A stretch of 64,000 nt of DNA from Erythrobacter sp. (GTDB taxonomy: Bacteria; Pseudomonadota; Alphaproteobacteria; Sphingomonadales; Sphingomonadaceae), in assembly GCA_019739335.1 (NCBI GenBank), contig CP073261.1:2904001-2968000 (forward strand), in the 5' to 3' direction. Both the position numbers and the translations under genes were made by a program. The stretch's first letter is position 1. Each line of letters starts with the position of its first letter. A model generated the notes under the pieces. It was not told where the DNA came from. It made no database searches and saw nothing but the letters and a program-made list of their open reading frames with translations. This document shows, in pieces, positions 45,330-54,262 of the stretch.

Positions 45330-47306
45330 ATGAGTGATGACCTGTTCGATGCCCTGCCCGCTGGCGGCGGCGATTATGATTCCTCCGCTATCGAGGTGCT
45401 GGAAGGGCTGGAGCCCGTTCGCCGCCGCCCCGGCATGTACATCGGCGGGACGGACGAGCGCGCGCTCCACCACCTCGCCGCCGAAGTGCTCGACAATGCG
45501 ATGGACGAGGCGGTGGCGGGCCACGCGAACCGGATCGAAATGGTGCTGGAGGAAGGCAACCGCCTGACGATCACCGACAATGGCCGAGGGATGCCGGTGG
45601 ACGAGCACCCGCGTTTTCCCGGCAAGTCGGCGCTTGAAGTCATCATGACCACGCTCCATTCCGGCGGCAAATTCTCCGGCAAGGCCTATGCCACCAGCGG
45701 CGGCCTGCACGGCGTGGGGGTGAGCGTGGTCAACGCCCTCTCCAGCTTCACGCGCGTGGAAGTGGCGCGCAACAAGCAGGTATTTGCGCAGGAATTCTCG
45801 CGCGGCGTGGCGCAGCGCGGCCTGGCCAAGGTAGGCGATACGCCCAACCGCCGGGGCACCAGCGTCACCTTTGTGCCCGACGAGGAGATTTTCGGAGACC
45901 GCCAGTTCAAGCCCGCACGGCTGTTCAAACTGGCGCGGAGCAAGGCCTACCTGTTCGCTGGCGTGGAAATCCGATGGAAATGCGCACCCTCGCTCGCATC
46001 CCCTGAGGTGCCCGCGGAGGCAGTGTTCCAGTTCCCCGGCGGGCTGGCCGATCACCTGAAGGAACAGGTGGGGGACCGCGAATGCGTTACCGCCGAATTC
46101 TTCACCGGGCGGCAGGATTTCGCGGAAGAACAAGGCCGAGTTGAATGGGCAGTTGCCTGGCCGCTGTGGTCGGACGGATCGACCAGCTGGTACTGCAACA
46201 CCGTTCCCACTCCCGATGGCGGCACGCATGAAGCCGGCCTGCGCGCCGCGCTCACCCGTGGGCTGCGGGCATTCGGGGAGCTCACGGGGCAGAAGAAGGC
46301 CAAGGACCTTACCGCCGACGACGTGATGACCGGCGCGGAAATCATGCTCAGCGTGTTCATCCGCGAGCCGCAATTCCAGAGCCAGACCAAGGACCGGCTC
46401 ACTTCCCCCGAAGCCACGCGGCTGGTCGAGAACGCCATACGCGACCATTTCGATCACTACCTTGCCGACAACATGGAGCGCGGGCGGGCGCTTCTCGGGT
46501 CGGTGATGGAGCGGATGGACGAACGGCTCAAACGCAAGCAGGAGCGCGAGATCAAACGCAAGACCGCCACCAGCGGCAAGAAACTCCGCCTACCCGGCAA
46601 GCTCACCGACTGCTCGGGCGACGGTGAAGGCGAGACCGAGCTGTTTATTGTCGAAGGCGACAGCGCCGGTGGCAGCGCCAAGCAGGCGCGCAACCGCAAG
46701 ACGCAGGCGATCCTGCCGATCCGCGGCAAGATCCTCAATGTCGCCAGCGCCACCGCGGACAAGATCCGCGCGAATTCCGAAATCGCCGACCTTGCGCTGG
46801 CGCTGGGCTGCGGGATGCGCAAGGACTGCGACCCGGAGCAGTTGCGTTACGACCGGGTGGTCATCATGACCGACGCCGATGTCGACGGCGCGCATATCGC
46901 CACGCTGCTGATGACGTTCTTCTTCCAGGAAATGCCCGAACTGGTGCGGCGCGGGCACCTCTATCTGGCGCAGCCGCCGCTCTACCGGCTGACTGCTGGC
47001 AAGGAGAGCCTCTACGCCCGCGATGACGAACACCGCGCGGAGATCGAGGCGAACCAGTTCAAGGGCAAGAAGGTGGACGTCAGCCGCTTCAAGGGTCTGG
47101 GCGAAATGAACCCCGGCCAGCTGCGTGAAACCACGATGGACCCGGCGAGCCGCAGCCTCATCCGCATCACCCTTCCCGAGCAACACGAAGCGCGCTTCGC
47201 GGTCAAGGAACTGGTCGATCAACTGATGGGCCGCAATCCGGAACACCGCTTCAACTTCATCCAGAACCGCGCGGGCGAAGTGGATCGCGATATGATCGAC
47301 GCCTGA
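45330..47306 (+). CDS. parE: DNA topoisomerase IV subunit B
   Basis: A 658-residue type IIA topoisomerase subunit that powers chromosome decatenation. The ATP site shows HHLAAEVLDNAMDEAVAGHA and GGLHGVGVSVVNALS, the TOPRIM domain EGDSAGGSAKQARNR and MTDADVDGAHIATLLMTF, and the C-terminal GLGEMNPGQLRETTMDP. No GyrB-type insertion is visible and the start (MSDDLFDALP) matches alphaproteobacterial ParE. Confidence 0.95.
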   Translation: MSDDLFDALPAGGGDYDSSAIEVLEGLEPVRRRPGMYIGGTDERALHHLAAEVLDNAMDEAVAGHANRIEMVLEEGNRLTITDNGRGMPVDEHPRFPGKSALEVIMTTLHSGGKFSGKAYATSGGLHGVGVSVVNALSSFTRVEVARNKQVFAQEFSRGVAQRGLAKVGDTPNRRGTSVTFVPDEEIFGDRQFKPARLFKLARSKAYLFAGVEIRWKCAPSLASPEVPAEAVFQFPGGLADHLKEQVGDRECVTAEFFTGRQDFAEEQGRVEWAVAWPLWSDGSTSWYCNTVPTPDGGTHEAGLRAALTRGLRAFGELTGQKKAKDLTADDVMTGAEIMLSVFIREPQFQSQTKDRLTSPEATRLVENAIRDHFDHYLADNMERGRALLGSVMERMDERLKRKQEREIKRKTATSGKKLRLPGKLTDCSGDGEGETELFIVEGDSAGGSAKQARNRKTQAILPIRGKILNVASATADKIRANSEIADLALALGCGMRKDCDPEQLRYDRVVIMTDADVDGAHIATLLMTFFFQEMPELVRRGHLYLAQPPLYRLTAGKESLYARDDEHRAEIEANQFKGKKVDVSRFKGLGEMNPGQLRETTMDPASRSLIRITLPEQHEARFAVKELVDQLMGRNPEHRFNFIQNRAGEVDRDMIDA

Positions 47307-47325
47307 GCCATTGGAGAACTTGCCG

Positions 47326-48603
47326 ATGAAACGCCTGTTGCTTGCCTCACTGGCCCTCACCCTGATGCCGATGTCTGTTGTCGCGCAGGAATCTCCGGCA
47401 GCAGAAGCGCCCGTGCCCATGATCGAACAGCGCGCGGAGGACATCGTCTCGGTGCTGCGCGACGAGATGGCCTACGAGGCGGTCTTCTCGGACGGGTTCC
47501 GCACAGCCGTGCCGCAGGCGCAAATGGCGGCGATCACGGCACAGCTTGTGGGCCAGTTCGGCGCGATTATCGGGGTTGAGTCGGTTACCACTGTTACGCC
47601 GACAACTGCGCAAATCCGCATCCGGATGGAGCGCGGGATCGCCAGTGGTTCTATCGAACTGGAACCCACCCCGCCCAATCGCGTGTCCGGCTTCTTGCTG
47701 ACCGGCGTAGAGCCTGTCGACGATAGCGCGCAGTCTGTGATCGATGAAATGGAAACGCTGCCGGGCGAAACCAGCCTGCTGATTACGCGGCTCGATGGAT
47801 CGCCGCCCGTCGCCGCGCATAATGCCGAATCCCCATTGGCGCTGGGTTCGACTTTCAAGCTCTATGTGCTCTCGGCGCTGGTGCAAGCCATCGCTGCGGG
47901 GGAGCACTCCTGGGACGAGGTCGTGCCGCTCACCGAGCGTAGCTATCCCAGCGGGATGATGCAGGAATGGCCACAGGGTGCGCCCGTGACCGTTCATACG
48001 CTGGCGACGCTGATGATCTCGATCAGCGACAATACCGCCACCGATCAGTTGATCGCGCTGCTCGGCCGCGATGCAATTGAAGCGGAAGTCGCGGCATCGG
48101 GCCATTCCGCGCCCGAACTGATGCGGCCGTTCATGACGACGCGCGAACTGTTCGTGCTCAAGTCCGGCCCTGCCACCGAAATCGCCGCCTTTGCTGCTGC
48201 CGATCCGGCAGAGCGGCTTGCTGCGCTCGAAGCGTTAGGCGTGGTGGAGCGGGATGAGACTGCCCTGACAGCGGCTTTCGCAGGCGGACCCAACAACATC
48301 GATATCGAATGGTTCGCCTCCGCCCGCGATATCGCCGTCCTGTTTGACCGCCTGCGCGCTGACGAGACGGCGCTCGGCATTTTGGGCGTCAGCCCGTCGA
48401 TGTCGGATGCCGCGCGGGATAGCTGGGCCTATGCGGGCTACAAGGGCGGATCCGAACCCGGCGTGCTCAATCTCAGCTGGCTGTTGCAAGGCGATGACGG
48501 GGTGTGGCGGGTGGTCACGCTGGGCTGGAACAATCCCGCTGCCAGCATCGACCAGCAGCGCTTCGAATTCCTCGCCATGCGAGCTGTGGCGCTGGCGCGA
48601 TAG
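47326..48603 (+). CDS. exported serine hydrolase of beta-lactamase fold (Cpe/LpqF type)
   Basis: A 425-residue protein. The ATG at 47326 opens a signal peptide ending SVVAQ. Residues about 30-125 look like an NTF2-like N-terminal domain (Cpe/LpqF/ORF12 type); the rest is class A-like with SxxK at 175-178 (STFK), SDN at 234-236, and a KGG in place of KTG in GYKGGSEPGVLN. The class A omega-loop Glu pattern is not evident, so beta-lactam hydrolysis is not expected. It follows parE by 19 bases and precedes the kinase by 47. Confidence 0.83.
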   Translation: MKRLLLASLALTLMPMSVVAQESPAAEAPVPMIEQRAEDIVSVLRDEMAYEAVFSDGFRTAVPQAQMAAITAQLVGQFGAIIGVESVTTVTPTTAQIRIRMERGIASGSIELEPTPPNRVSGFLLTGVEPVDDSAQSVIDEMETLPGETSLLITRLDGSPPVAAHNAESPLALGSTFKLYVLSALVQAIAAGEHSWDEVVPLTERSYPSGMMQEWPQGAPVTVHTLATLMISISDNTATDQLIALLGRDAIEAEVAASGHSAPELMRPFMTTRELFVLKSGPATEIAAFAAADPAERLAALEALGVVERDETALTAAFAGGPNNIDIEWFASARDIAVLFDRLRADETALGILGVSPSMSDAARDSWAYAGYKGGSEPGVLNLSWLLQGDDGVWRVVTLGWNNPAASIDQQRFEFLAMRAVALAR

Positions 48604-48650
48604 ATCGCGCTGGTCTAGCATGGCCGGGAACTGAGCAGCGGCGGGGCATC

Positions 48651-50387
48651 ATGGCGGACATTTCCGAAGGACCAAAGCCACCGCGTAAATCGCTCGAACC
48701 CGGTCGCGTCCTCAACAACAATTACCGCCTTCTCAAACGCATTGGCGAAGGCGGCATGGGCTCGGTCTGGCTGGCCGAGAACATCTTCATGGAAGAGGAT
48801 CACGTCGCCATCAAGGTGATCCGCACCGAGCAGGCCGATGACGACGTTTTCCGGCAGATGTTCGGCAAGGAAGTGAAAGCCATGCTGCGGCTGAACAATC
48901 CTCATCTGGTGGCCTACCGCACCTTCGCGCATGATCCGGAGCTGGACCTGAGCTTCATCGTCACCGAATATATCGACGGGCCAAGCCTGAAGTCGCTGAT
49001 CGGCAATCGTTCCTTCACGCCTACGGAACTGCTTTCGCTGCTGACAGAACTCGCCATCGGTCTGCGCGCGGCGCACAAGGCGGGGATCATCCACCGGGAC
49101 ATCGCGCCCGACAACGTGCTGCTGGAAGGCGGCGACATTTCCCGCCCCAAGATTATCGACTTCGGCATCGTCAAGGATACCGCCGGGGGCGAGACCACCA
49201 TCATCGGATCGGGTTTTGCGGGCAAATACGGTTTCGTCGCGCCCGAACAGCTGGGCGAGCCGGACTACCCAATCGGACCGTGGACGGACATCTACAGCCT
49301 TGGGCTGGTGATCCTGGGTCTGGCGCGCGGCCAATCCATCGCGATGGGCAATACGCCGGGTTCGGCGATCCGGATGCGGCGTGAAGCACCCGATCTCGCG
49401 CCGATTGCAGCGCCGATGCGGCCCCTTCTGGCGGATATGCTCGCCTGTCACCCCGATGATCGACTTCGTACGGCGGACGATGTGCTGGCGCGGGCTGAGC
49501 CGATATTTGCCGAACTGGCGAACTGGGAGGAAGACGACGAGCTCCTGCCGACCGTTGTCGCACCGACTCCCGCAGCGCCCGTAGGGTTGATGGGCGGTGC
49601 CTTGGCACCTGAACCCGCCGAGGACGACGAGATCACCCAAGTCGTCATCGGAACTTCGGCGGTAGAGCCAGCGCAAGCCGAGTACCCCCGAGATGACGCG
49701 GAATACGAGGACGAAGAGGATGAGCAGCGCCGTCACCTTCCGCTTGGCTGGATCGCCTCGGGCCTGATCTCAGCGATTGCACTTGCCGTGGCCGCCGGGA
49801 TGGCGCTTGGAGAATTTGCCAGCCCCTTTGCCGATCAGGGGGACGGTGGACCGGACCTGCCCTCCCCCACCGCCACTGCAAGCGCGCCTCTGCCACTCCC
49901 CAGCGAGACAATCCCTCCGCTCGATCTGCCCGAAGCATTACCTGCCATCGCCATCGCCACCTCTGTCGCGCCCGATCCCGGAGCAACGCCCATCGATCCC
50001 GATAGTTGGGTACGGCAGGAAGACCTGCCCCGGCAATTGTTCCGCGGCGAAAACGTGCGTGGTATCCTCGCTGCCTATCTCACAATCGTCCCCGATGGCA
50101 CGGTCTCGCGCTGCACCGTGGGTTCGAGCAGCGAGGTCGAACCCGCCGAAATGCTCCGCCCCTCCGCCGTGGGCATCTGCCGCGCCCTGAGCGAGCGCGC
50201 ACGGTTCGAACCGTTTGCAGAGGAAGAGCCAAACGCCGAACCTGGCCTGACCATCCACGCGCAACAACAGCAGCGGATCGGCCCCGCGCAGACCGGTCCG
50301 GACCAAATCGCAGCCCCGCTTGAGCCGCAATCCCGCGAAGTCTTCGTTCGCGTCGCCTTCCGCACCGCAGTGCCGGCAATCCCTTAG
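48651..50387 (+). CDS. membrane Ser/Thr protein kinase with TonB-like outer domain
   Basis: A 578-residue eukaryotic-like kinase. The glycine loop is IGEGGMGSVW, the ATP Lys is K55, the catalytic loop is HRDIAPDN (Asp150, Asn155; Ala where Lys is usual), and DFG is at 170-172. After an acidic linker, one transmembrane helix lies at about 365-388, then a Pro/Ser/Thr-rich spacer and a C-terminal region (about 470-578) resembling TonB_C: AAYLTIVPDGTVSRCTVGSS and ALSERARFEPF. The kinase is cytoplasmic, the tail periplasmic. The tail has no known ligand. The stop interlocks with the GST gene (TTAG). Confidence 0.88.
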   Translation: MADISEGPKPPRKSLEPGRVLNNNYRLLKRIGEGGMGSVWLAENIFMEEDHVAIKVIRTEQADDDVFRQMFGKEVKAMLRLNNPHLVAYRTFAHDPELDLSFIVTEYIDGPSLKSLIGNRSFTPTELLSLLTELAIGLRAAHKAGIIHRDIAPDNVLLEGGDISRPKIIDFGIVKDTAGGETTIIGSGFAGKYGFVAPEQLGEPDYPIGPWTDIYSLGLVILGLARGQSIAMGNTPGSAIRMRREAPDLAPIAAPMRPLLADMLACHPDDRLRTADDVLARAEPIFAELANWEEDDELLPTVVAPTPAAPVGLMGGALAPEPAEDDEITQVVIGTSAVEPAQAEYPRDDAEYEDEEDEQRRHLPLGWIASGLISAIALAVAAGMALGEFASPFADQGDGGPDLPSPTATASAPLPLPSETIPPLDLPEALPAIAIATSVAPDPGATPIDPDSWVRQEDLPRQLFRGENVRGILAAYLTIVPDGTVSRCTVGSSSEVEPAEMLRPSAVGICRALSERARFEPFAEEEPNAEPGLTIHAQQQQRIGPAQTGPDQIAAPLEPQSREVFVRVAFRTAVPAIP

Positions 50388-51109
50388 AACTCGCGGGTTA
50401 TCTTGGCGAACATCTTCTGCACCGCTGGACGCGCGTTGATTTGCTCAATCCAGCGCAGCAGACCGGGGGTATCCTCGGTGTTGACCAGTTCGACGAATCC
50501 CTTCTGCATCCCGTTGGCGATGGCGAAATTGCAGATGTCGGCGAGCGAATAGACCCCGCCCGCCAGCCACTCGTTATCGCGCAAATGATCGTCCAGCCGC
50601 CGCACGGAAACCGCGATCTTTCGCATCTCTTCATCGAGCAGGTCCTGCGGAAAGCCCTCGCGCGCGCGGCGCCATTTCACCTGCTGCTCGGGGATAGGAA
50701 TAGTTCTCACCACCTCATCGAACTCTGCATCGGTAAGTCCAGCCACCATCTTGCTGACGTGGCGGTGCCAGCCGATGGTGGAGACGCACCAGCAGAAATA
50801 CTCGTCCACCCATTTGGTCCAGACGCGCATCTGCGCCACGTCGAAATGGCTTTCGGGGCGGAGCCGGGCCGGGGTGGGATGAGCGTCCTCCAGATACTCG
50901 CAGATCACCGTGCTTTCGGTGACGATCTGCCCGTCATCGTCAAGCGCCGGGACTTGCCCCCGCGGATTGATCGCCTTGTACTCGTCCGAAAGGTGCTCGA
51001 ACCGGGCGGAATTAAGTAGCCGGTGCTCGAATTCCAGCCCCTTTTCGTAGAGCGCCAGGGTGGGTTTCAGCGAATTGGCAGCTGGGCCGAAGCTGTAAAG
51101 CGTGAGCAT
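50384..51109 (-). CDS. glutathione S-transferase, LigF-like (beta-etherase family)
   Basis: A 241-residue GST from the ATG at 51109. The N-terminal thioredoxin half reads MLTLYSFGPAANSLKPTLAL, with PRGQVPALDDDG and TESTVICEYLED; the C-terminal half has RVWTKWVDEYFCWCVSTIGW, IPEQQVKWRRAREGFPQDLL and SLADICNFAIANGMQ. These blocks are close to Sphingobium LigF, which cleaves beta-aryl ethers of lignin dimers with glutathione. Substrate is inferred. It is 29 bases downstream of the methyltransferase. Confidence 0.85.
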   Translation of the reverse strand: MLTLYSFGPAANSLKPTLALYEKGLEFEHRLLNSARFEHLSDEYKAINPRGQVPALDDDGQIVTESTVICEYLEDAHPTPARLRPESHFDVAQMRVWTKWVDEYFCWCVSTIGWHRHVSKMVAGLTDAEFDEVVRTIPIPEQQVKWRRAREGFPQDLLDEEMRKIAVSVRRLDDHLRDNEWLAGGVYSLADICNFAIANGMQKGFVELVNTEDTPGLLRWIEQINARPAVQKMFAKITREF

Positions 51110-51138
51110 ATGGTCCTCCCGTGCGGGCGAGTGCAGGC

Positions 51139-52050
51139 TCAGTCGCGGGCTGCCCCCAGGTACAGCCAGTCGCCCTTCCCCATCCATTCGCCCAGAATCG
51201 CCACCGGTGCAAACAGCGCGGCATAGGCGAGCATCTTCGGGCTGACTCTCCAGCTTGCCGGTGTGCCGAAGTTGTAGGCGAGGTAGATCGAGGTATGGCG
51301 TGCGCCCCCGACGGCGAACCCAGCCTTTTCGACCATCGCCGATAGCGTCGCTTGCGAGAACTGGAACAGGTGGTGCGGCGGTTCCGGATGGGGCCAGTAA
51401 TCGAGCCGATTGGCCAGCTTCTGCGACAGGCGCGGGAACAGCCCGTCGATGTCGGGTGTCGATTGCAGCAGCAGCCCACCGGGCTTGAGCAGGCGATGAA
51501 TCGCCCGCAGTTCGCCGAGCGGATCGGGCAGGTGTTCGATCACGTCGAACAGGGTGATGATGTCGAAGCTCGCTTCGGCATAGCCGGCGTCACGCCAGTC
51601 ACCCTGATGGACCTCCAGCCCGAAATGCTCGCGGGCGAAAGTGGCGGTTTCGGGAGAGAGTTCGGCACCGAATGGTGCCATGCCTGCCGCCCGAGCCTCG
51701 TCGAGAAAGATGCCCGACGAGCAGCCGATGTCGAGCACGCGCAAGCCTTTGGCCTGTGGGCGGAACTTCCGAAGCATGTCCATATGTTGGCGGGCGACAA
51801 GCCGCTGGCGGGCAAACTGCGCGGAGCCGGTATCGAGCAACTGGTCGTGGTAGGAAGAACTCGCAGTGTAGAACGCCTTGATCCCCTCCGCGTCGGGCGG
51901 ATTGGCGATATAGGCTAGGTGGCAGTCACTGCACTGGACCAGCCGATAGCCGCGCTTGGTGAAGAGCGGAAAGCTTTGCCGGGAACCGCAGAGACTGCAC
52001 GCTACCTGGCCCGATGCGGTGGCGTTTTCGAAGGAATATTGCTGGCCCAT
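51139..52050 (-). CDS. class I SAM methyltransferase with N-terminal zinc ribbon
   Basis: A 303-residue methyltransferase (start ATG 52050; a TTG nine bases upstream is possible). Two CxxC pairs (CSLCGSRQ ... CSDCHLAY) form a likely zinc ribbon, then motif I LRVLDIGCSSGIFLDEA, and IITLFDVIEHLPDPLGEL. C-terminal residues are hydrophobic. Such enzymes often modify sugars or quinones; substrate unknown here. It may share a transcript with the LigF-like gene. Confidence 0.88.
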   Translation of the reverse strand: MGQQYSFENATASGQVACSLCGSRQSFPLFTKRGYRLVQCSDCHLAYIANPPDAEGIKAFYTASSSYHDQLLDTGSAQFARQRLVARQHMDMLRKFRPQAKGLRVLDIGCSSGIFLDEARAAGMAPFGAELSPETATFAREHFGLEVHQGDWRDAGYAEASFDIITLFDVIEHLPDPLGELRAIHRLLKPGGLLLQSTPDIDGLFPRLSQKLANRLDYWPHPEPPHHLFQFSQATLSAMVEKAGFAVGGARHTSIYLAYNFGTPASWRVSPKMLAYAALFAPVAILGEWMGKGDWLYLGAARD

Positions 52051-52153
52051 CGTGTGCAAATGTAGCGAGCAAACGAAAAGGCCGGGTTAATTGCGGGGTG
52101 TTTTCCGAACCGCCTCGATCTGGTAAAGTGACGCTTAACCAGGAGGCTCCGCC

Positions 52154-52468
52154 ATGAAGACCACCCTGCCTGTATTCGCACTCATAATTGTCGCGCCGAT
52201 CATCGTCGCCAATCAGGAAGCGCCACTGGAAACAGAAACGCCGCGGCTGGCGGAAGAGCGCAATTGCACCGACACCATCGAACTTGTTCGGGAGGAACGC
52301 GGCCTGCCGCTACTTGATCGCAACACCGCCGATCCCGATGCGCCGATCCTGTTCAAGGCTGTGGACCACAATGTCGATGGTTGTGACGTACTGCTGGTGG
52401 GTGACGGCGATGTGCGACCCCTGCCGCGGGTCGATCCCGGAGCGTCGCTGCTGCACCGGGCTCAGTAG
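52154..52468 (+). CDS. small exported protein, unknown
   Basis: A 104-residue protein with a strong ribosome site (AGGAGG, seven bases before the ATG) and a signal peptide (LPVFALIIVAPIIVAN). The mature part has two Cys (RNCTDT and DGCDVL), probably one disulfide, and a Pro/Asp-rich body. No family is recognised. Its last seven bases overlap the NamZ gene end on the other strand. Confidence 0.65.
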   Translation: MKTTLPVFALIIVAPIIVANQEAPLETETPRLAEERNCTDTIELVREERGLPLLDRNTADPDAPILFKAVDHNVDGCDVLLVGDGDVRPLPRVDPGASLLHRAQ

Positions 52469-53664
52469 AGCAGCAGGTCCGCCACTTCGTCACGCCACTG
52501 CGCTTCATCCGGCGCGGCCAGTGCTTCGAGATCGCCCGGCATGGCCGCAGCGTCTTCGACCCATTCGCGCAGGGCCGAGCCACCGTTGATGACATCGATG
52601 GCCAGCATCCCCTCGGTATATTCGTATTTGAACTCGCTCCCACGCCAGATCGGATAATCCGGATAGAGCCGCCTGATCGCCTTGAACGCCAACGCCTGCA
52701 AGCGCCATGGGCGGAAGGCATCGTGATCGTAGAACGCTCCTTCGGCGTGGATCATCAGCGCGTTGCACAAGTGCCCGGCGTGCTTGTGGAAGGTCGGTTC
52801 GAACCAGCACTCGCGCAGGGCACAGCCCGCCAGCCAGTCCGGCGCTAAGCGGCGCATTTCCGCCAGCACCGCCTTGGCATCCAGATCGGGCGCGCCGAAC
52901 AGCACTTCGAGCGGGCGGGTGGTGCCGCGACCCTCGCTCAAAGTCGCACCTTCGATCATCACCGTCCCGGCATAGGCGCGGGCCATGTTCACATTGGCGG
53001 CATTGGGGCTGGGGTTGATCCATATCCGGCTGTCCGGCCATCCGTAGCCGGGGCCCTCGGGCAGCCAGTGGTGCATTTCGATCACCCGGTAATCCACATC
53101 CAGACCGAAGTGACGGATGAACCAGTGGCCCATTTCGCCCATCGTCAGCCCGTGGCGCATCGGCATGGGTGCCGCGCCGACGAAGCTTTCGTATCCCGGC
53201 AACAGCAGCGTGCCCTCCACCGGGCGGCCGGCGGGGTCGGGGCGGTCCAGCACCCACACGCTTTTGCCATGTTTTGCTGCTTCTTCGAGCAAATAGAGCA
53301 AGGTGGTGACAAAGGTATAGATGCGGCAGCCAAGGTCCTGCAGGTCGAACAGGAACACATCCGCGCTGGACATCATCTGCCCGGTAGGGCGGCGCACTTC
53401 GCCGTAGAGCGAGAAAATCGGGATGTTGTAATGCGGATTGGTCTCGTCCGCCGTCTCGACCATATTGTCCTGCTTGTCCCCCTTCAGCCCGTGCTGCGGG
53501 CCGAAGGCGCTGGTGACGTTGACCCCCGCCGCGATCAGCGCATCGAGGCTGTGGGTCAGGTCCGCTGTCACCGAAGCGGGATGCGCGACCAGCGCCACCC
53601 GCTTGCCTTCGAGCGGTTTCCTCAAGTCAGGTTCGGCAAGCAGCCGGTCGATTCCGAATTTCAT
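52462..53664 (-). CDS. exo-beta-N-acetylmuramidase NamZ-like (DUF1343)
   Basis: A 400-residue protein from the ATG at 53664. Family blocks include VALVAHPASVTADLTHSLD, FGPQHGLKGDKQDNM, YGEVRRPTGQMM, LFDLQDLGCRIYTFVTTL and VMIEGATLSEGRGTTRPLE, with the Glu/Asp-rich active site typical of NamZ. No signal peptide is visible, so it is probably cytoplasmic, cutting MurNAc from imported muropeptides; this is inference. It overlaps the DOMON-like gene by four bases (ATGA). Confidence 0.88.
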   Translation of the reverse strand: MKFGIDRLLAEPDLRKPLEGKRVALVAHPASVTADLTHSLDALIAAGVNVTSAFGPQHGLKGDKQDNMVETADETNPHYNIPIFSLYGEVRRPTGQMMSSADVFLFDLQDLGCRIYTFVTTLLYLLEEAAKHGKSVWVLDRPDPAGRPVEGTLLLPGYESFVGAAPMPMRHGLTMGEMGHWFIRHFGLDVDYRVIEMHHWLPEGPGYGWPDSRIWINPSPNAANVNMARAYAGTVMIEGATLSEGRGTTRPLEVLFGAPDLDAKAVLAEMRRLAPDWLAGCALRECWFEPTFHKHAGHLCNALMIHAEGAFYDHDAFRPWRLQALAFKAIRRLYPDYPIWRGSEFKYEYTEGMLAIDVINGGSALREWVEDAAAMPGDLEALAAPDEAQWRDEVADLLLY

Positions 53665-54206
53665 GCAGCGCGGGTTCGCGCAAGTGCCTTCGTGAAGCAA
53701 GCGGGATCGTGAAAATCGGGCTGATCCTTGCTGTGCGAGAGCGCCCAATAGCTTTTGACGCCGCCCACTTCCTCGATAACCGCTGCCAGCCCGATCGCGC
53801 AGGGAGCCTCCGGCACCTGCGAACGCGGCAGCGCGGCGTCGAAGATCGCGATCGCCTGCCCCATCCGCATCGCGCAGTCCGGCTCTCTCGCGAAGGGGCG
53901 CTGGGTCATGCCCTCGCGGTAATCGGTGAAGTCATAGGCGGCCCAACGCTCCGAAGGCGAGAGATTGAATTCGCAGTAGGCGGGCGTGCCGTCCTTGGGC
54001 ATCATGAACAGTTCGAAGCAAGTCGTCTGCCAAAGGTTGTCCGCGCGGCCCTTCCCGGCGAATTTGGGGATTATCATCTTGCCGGGGCCGTCGATCCGCC
54101 AGCGGACGCGGAGCCAGTTGTCGGTCTGGGAAAGGATGCGCGCTTCCACGCTGCGGACAGCCAGCGGGGGGTGCGCTGGGTGGGCGGCCAGTTCATGCGT
54201 TTGCAA
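53661..54206 (-). CDS. DOMON-like domain protein
   Basis: A 181-residue protein with a TTG start at 54206, chosen because GAGGAA lies six bases upstream and no ATG/GTG is near. It resembles DOMON-like carbohydrate- or heme-binding folds: [51 protein letters not shown] and [19 protein letters not shown]. It lacks a signal peptide. Co-translated with NamZ, it may handle a glycan product; this is inference. Confidence 0.72.
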   Translation of the reverse strand: MQTHELAAHPAHPPLAVRSVEARILSQTDNWLRVRWRIDGPGKMIIPKFAGKGRADNLWQTTCFELFMMPKDGTPAYCEFNLSPSERWAAYDFTDYREGMTQRPFAREPDCAMRMGQAIAIFDAALPRSQVPEAPCAIGLAAVIEEVGGVKSYWALSHSKDQPDFHDPACFTKALARTRAA

Positions 54207-54262
54207 GCAAGGTTCCTCGTGCTACGCGCCGCCACCCAGGAAAGAGGCCCCGATACCCCGAA

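Noticed and set aside
47705..47725. Partial match to the CTTCGACAGGCTC repeat (AGCCTGTCGA)
   Set aside because: Only ten bases match and it lies in coding sequence without the flanks, so chance is enough.
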